Source: Spirochaetaceae bacterium (GTDB lineage Bacteria; Spirochaetota; Spirochaetia; SZUA-6; Fen-1364). Taken from it: DNA of 7,353 nt. Under the pieces are notes generated by a model. The model was given only the letters and a program-made list of their open reading frames with translations. It searched no databases and had not been told where the DNA came from. This document shows, piece after piece, positions 5,973-7,353 of the stretch; within the stretch, counting starts at the first letter, position 1, and every line of letters starts with the position of its first letter. The DNA is taken from assembly GCA_003170115.1 (NCBI GenBank), contig PMZS01000124.1:1-7353 (forward strand), in the 5' to 3' direction. The translations under genes and the position numbers were made by a program.

Positions 5973-7013
5973 TCACGCCCTGCCCATGAGGCAGGAGACG
6001 ATATAGTACTCCAGCTCCTCGTAGTCCCTGGCAGCCCTCAACTGCTCGATCTTCTTCCTGTCCACCTTCTTCACGACTTCCACGAGATCCAGGAAGATCT
6101 TCCTGCTGTTCGAAAGATGACGGGTGGCGACGTCATCCTTCTGCGTGCGAAGCGCCTTCACGTCCAGGCCCACGAACTCCCCTGAGGCGCCGAAGTCATT
6201 CTCCCACAGCACGAACACCTGGTCGAAGGCGCGCTTGAGGTTCACCGCTCCGAAAGCCCGGTCCTCGTCGAACTTCAAGCCGTTCTGGTCGTTCAGATGC
6301 ACGCTCCAGAGCTTCCCGTGGTAGATGGCGTATGCCATCTCTATGGCGGGATCAAGCCCGGCCAGGAGCGCGTGGGCGCTCTCGATGAGGATCCCCACTC
6401 GGGACGGGTCCACCGTCTTGTAGCAGAGCGCGAGAAAATGCCCGGTCGTGGGGAGGTAGGCGTGGTCCATGGGCTCGTTCGGCTTCATCTCGCCGAGGAC
6501 CCGGATGTTTTTGTCGTAACCCAGCATCATGTCCACGGCGGCCACGAAGCGCTCGCTGGCCAGCCGGTGGTCCTTGGACTCGTTCACGTAGACCCCTTCG
6601 CGCGCGGGCCACAGCACGATATTCCGCGTGCCGATGATGTTGGCGATGTCGATGGCCTTCCTGCTTCGCTCCAGGGCGTATTCCCGGTCCTTCGGGTCGT
6701 TCGCCGTGTAGCCGCCGTCTATCGTCTGCGGGTGCTCCCAGAGCCGGGGCGCGACGAACTCGGGAATCAGGCCCTCGCCGTCGATGAGCCTCTTCATCTC
6801 TTTGGCTTCCTTCACGATCTGGTCGTGAGGGACGTCGACACTGGACACCACGTCATCGTCGTGAAACTGGATCCCGTCAAACCCGAGTTTTTTGTACAGC
6901 GCGAGCTTCTGCGCTCTCTCGACTTTCTTCCGGACCGGCGGACCGAAGACATCCGCACCGTCGTGGATATTCCACGGGCCGAAAGAAAAACGGAAAACTG
7001 CCTTGCCTGCCAT
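5973..7013 (-). CDS. Xylose-isomerase-like TIM-barrel sugar isomerase
   Basis: A 346-residue cytoplasmic enzyme that aligns along its length with class-I xylose isomerases, though shorter than their usual 385-390 residues because the C-terminal arm is reduced. Using Streptomyces numbering in brackets, it has H51 (His54) in Q-F-H-D-D-D, W135 (Trp137), E175 (Glu181) and K177 (Lys183) in E-M-K-P-N-E-P, E211 (Glu217) and H214 (His220) in E-S-A-H, D249 and D251 (Asp255, Asp257), and D284 with K286 (Asp287, Lys289). The exception is H239 in S-V-H-L-N, where xylose isomerases have metal-binding Asp245. Known members interconvert an aldose and a ketose by metal-assisted hydride shift. Here the sugar may be different, given His239 and the neighbouring FucU-type mutarotase. 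It is the promoter-proximal gene, with AAGGAG 6 nt before its ATG. No xylulokinase gene accompanies it, unlike standard xylose operons. Confidence 0.86.
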   Translation of the reverse strand: MAGKAVFRFSFGPWNIHDGADVFGPPVRKKVERAQKLALYKKLGFDGIQFHDDDVVSSVDVPHDQIVKEAKEMKRLIDGEGLIPEFVAPRLWEHPQTIDGGYTANDPKDREYALERSRKAIDIANIIGTRNIVLWPAREGVYVNESKDHRLASERFVAAVDMMLGYDKNIRVLGEMKPNEPMDHAYLPTTGHFLALCYKTVDPSRVGILIESAHALLAGLDPAIEMAYAIYHGKLWSVHLNDQNGLKFDEDRAFGAVNLKRAFDQVFVLWENDFGASGEFVGLDVKALRTQKDDVATRHLSNSRKIFLDLVEVVKKVDRKKIEQLRAARDYEELEYYIVSCLMGRA

Positions 7014-7019
7014 TCGTTG

Positions 7020-7025
7020 CTCCTT
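7020..7025 (-). promoter_or_regulatory. Ribosome-binding site of the first operon gene
   Basis: AAGGAG on the minus strand is 6 nt before ATG at 7013. It supports that start and leaves a leader of only about 17 nt from the predicted transcription start. Confidence 0.7.
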
Positions 7026-7029
7026 TGGG

Positions 7030-7065
7030 AGCTTTGATTATATGATCAGCAATTCCTGTTGTCAA
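7030..7065 (-). promoter_or_regulatory. Consensus sigma-70 promoter of the leftward operon
   Basis: On the minus strand TTGACA (7065-7060) and TATAAT (7042-7037) are separated by exactly 17 nt. Both hexamers and the spacing are full consensus. Transcription should begin near 7030, about 17 nt before the isomerase ATG. The spacer carries a TGATCA palindrome (7043-7048). Such a strong core promoter for a catabolic operon suggests control by repression rather than by activation. Confidence 0.85.
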
Positions 7066-7082
7066 CGTTTATTCACTTCTTG

Positions 7083-7098
7083 TCACAAGGTCTTGTGA
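7083..7098. promoter_or_regulatory. Dyad A: possible operator
   Basis: TCACAAG and CTTGTGA are perfect 7-bp inverted arms around GT. The centre is about 60 bp upstream of the predicted operon start and 18 bp beyond the -35 box. With its right flank it resembles dyad B at 7150-7168 (shared core AGGTCyTGyGATTGA). A transcription-factor site is likely, but the factor is not in the window. Confidence 0.5.
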
Positions 7099-7101
7099 TT
7101 G

Positions 7102-7134
7102 ACGGCACGAATCGGACACTTTTGTGCCGTTTTT
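7102..7134 (+). terminator. Terminator-like hairpin in the divergent spacer
   Basis: ACGGCAC at 7102-7108 pairs with GTGCCGT at 7124-7130 around a 15-nt loop, extended by a G-U pair, and a run of five T follows at 7130-7134. Read rightward this looks like an intrinsic terminator or attenuator. No rightward gene ends here. It could stop antisense transcription from the operon side, or attenuate a transcript running to the gene at 7213. The large loop makes it a modest candidate. Confidence 0.4.
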
Positions 7135-7149
7135 GCCTATATATTCTTG

Positions 7150-7168
7150 AATCGCAGGTCCTGCGATT
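7150..7168. promoter_or_regulatory. Dyad B: possible operator
   Basis: AATCGCAGG and CCTGCGATT are perfect 9-bp inverted arms around a single T. This is the longest perfect inverted repeat in the spacer. It shares a core with dyad A 68 bp to the left, suggesting two sites for the same regulator, which would allow looping or control of both divergent genes. Confidence 0.55.
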
Positions 7169-7200
7169 GAGTTGCCTTGACTTTCTCTTGAACTTAAGAA

Positions 7201-7216
7201 TCATTGCCGGCAATGA
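7201..7216. promoter_or_regulatory. Perfect 16-bp palindrome over the rightward start
   Basis: TCATTGCCGGCAATGA is its own reverse complement with a central CG. It spans the first ATG (7213) of the rightward gene and a possible weak -10 (AATCAT, 7199-7204, 16 nt from TTGACT at 7177-7182). LacI-family operators typically have this central-CG symmetry, so it may be a repressor site for the rightward gene. The factor is unknown. Confidence 0.5.
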
Positions 7217-7353
7217 AGACGATGACCACCATGGAGCGGATCGTGTCATCATGGCAGGGGAAAAGTCCCGACCACGTCCCGCTCACGACCTGGTGCTTCG
7301 GGTTCCAGGCCCCTCCAGCGCTGCGATGGAAAAATGCCGACGGGGAAGTGCGG
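7213..7353 (+). CDS. Probable uroporphyrinogen-decarboxylase-superfamily protein, N-terminal fragment
   Basis: An open frame from ATG at 7213 runs 47 codons to the window end without a stop. The protein contains M-E-R-I-V-S-S-W-Q-G-K, then S-P-D-H-V-P-L-T-T-W. This resembles the start of the URO-D/MtaA/CmuA superfamily, where 'ER(V/I)xxxxxGxxPDRVPxxxW' is usual. In catabolic clusters such proteins are often not heme enzymes but corrinoid methyltransferase-like or unassigned proteins. In-frame ATGs at 7222 and 7231 are alternatives, and none has a clear ribosome-binding site; 7231 fits the superfamily start best. The gene diverges from the sugar operon and shares its control region. Only the first part is visible, so the family call is tentative. 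Confidence 0.48.
   Translation, partial: MKTMTTMERIVSSWQGKSPDHVPLTTWCFGFQAPPALRWKNADGEVR

Noticed and set aside
5917..5976. Longer binding-protein start at GTG 5976
   Set aside because: It would put 20 residues, several of them Arg, in front of the signal peptide, and AGGAGGT clearly serves ATG 5916.
5314..6006. Plus-strand open frame of 230 codons, and a similar one at 6297-7037
   Set aside because: Both are mirror frames of the binding-protein and isomerase genes, with low-complexity Arg/His/Val/Leu composition and no motif or ribosome-binding site.
1..7353. CRISPR arrays, tRNA genes, insertion sequences, phage or toxin-antitoxin genes
   Set aside because: No regularly spaced repeats, transposase motifs, tRNA-like cloverleaf or other mobile-element genes were seen in either strand.

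Overview
The window reads as one long carbohydrate-type operon on the minus strand, with a divergent gene starting at its right edge. GC content is high by eye and the coding density is tight. The solute-binding protein has a type-I-like export signal and no convincing lipobox, so a Gram-negative bacterium is likely. Nothing here fixes the lineage. I see no tRNA, rRNA, CRISPR array, insertion sequence or phage gene.

Layout in transcription order (right to left): a class-I xylose-isomerase-like TIM-barrel enzyme (7013-5973); a periplasmic PotD/PotF-type binding protein (5916-4795); a PotA-type ATPase with a TOBE-like tail (4677-3553); PotB-type (3551-2688) and PotC-type (2695-1889) permeases; a FucU/RbsD-type sugar mutarotase (1837-1415); a phosphomannose-isomerase-like cupin (1379-165); and the first 36 codons of another ABC ATPase (110 to the left edge). 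Gaps run from an 8-nt overlap to 117 nt, so co-transcription is likely. A hairpin sits between the binding-protein and ATPase genes and may uncouple their expression levels.

The operon is preceded by a textbook sigma-70 promoter on the minus strand (TTGACA, 17 nt, TATAAT at 7065-7037). The 199-nt divergent spacer (7014-7212) also holds two sequence-related dyads, a terminator-like hairpin pointing right, and a perfect 16-bp palindrome over the first ATG of the rightward gene. That gene, cut by the window end, looks like the N-terminus of a uroporphyrinogen-decarboxylase-superfamily protein.

Taken together, the genes look like an uptake-and-isomerisation module for a sugar or sugar derivative: import by the ABC system, anomer interconversion by the mutarotase, and aldose-ketose isomerisation by the TIM-barrel enzyme and perhaps the cupin. 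The importer belongs to the polyamine family rather than the usual sugar families, and its binding protein lacks most of the polyamine-contacting residues. The isomerase carries His where xylose isomerases have a metal-binding Asp. No kinase, aldolase or regulator is visible. The substrate is therefore unknown and probably not simply xylose or a polyamine.
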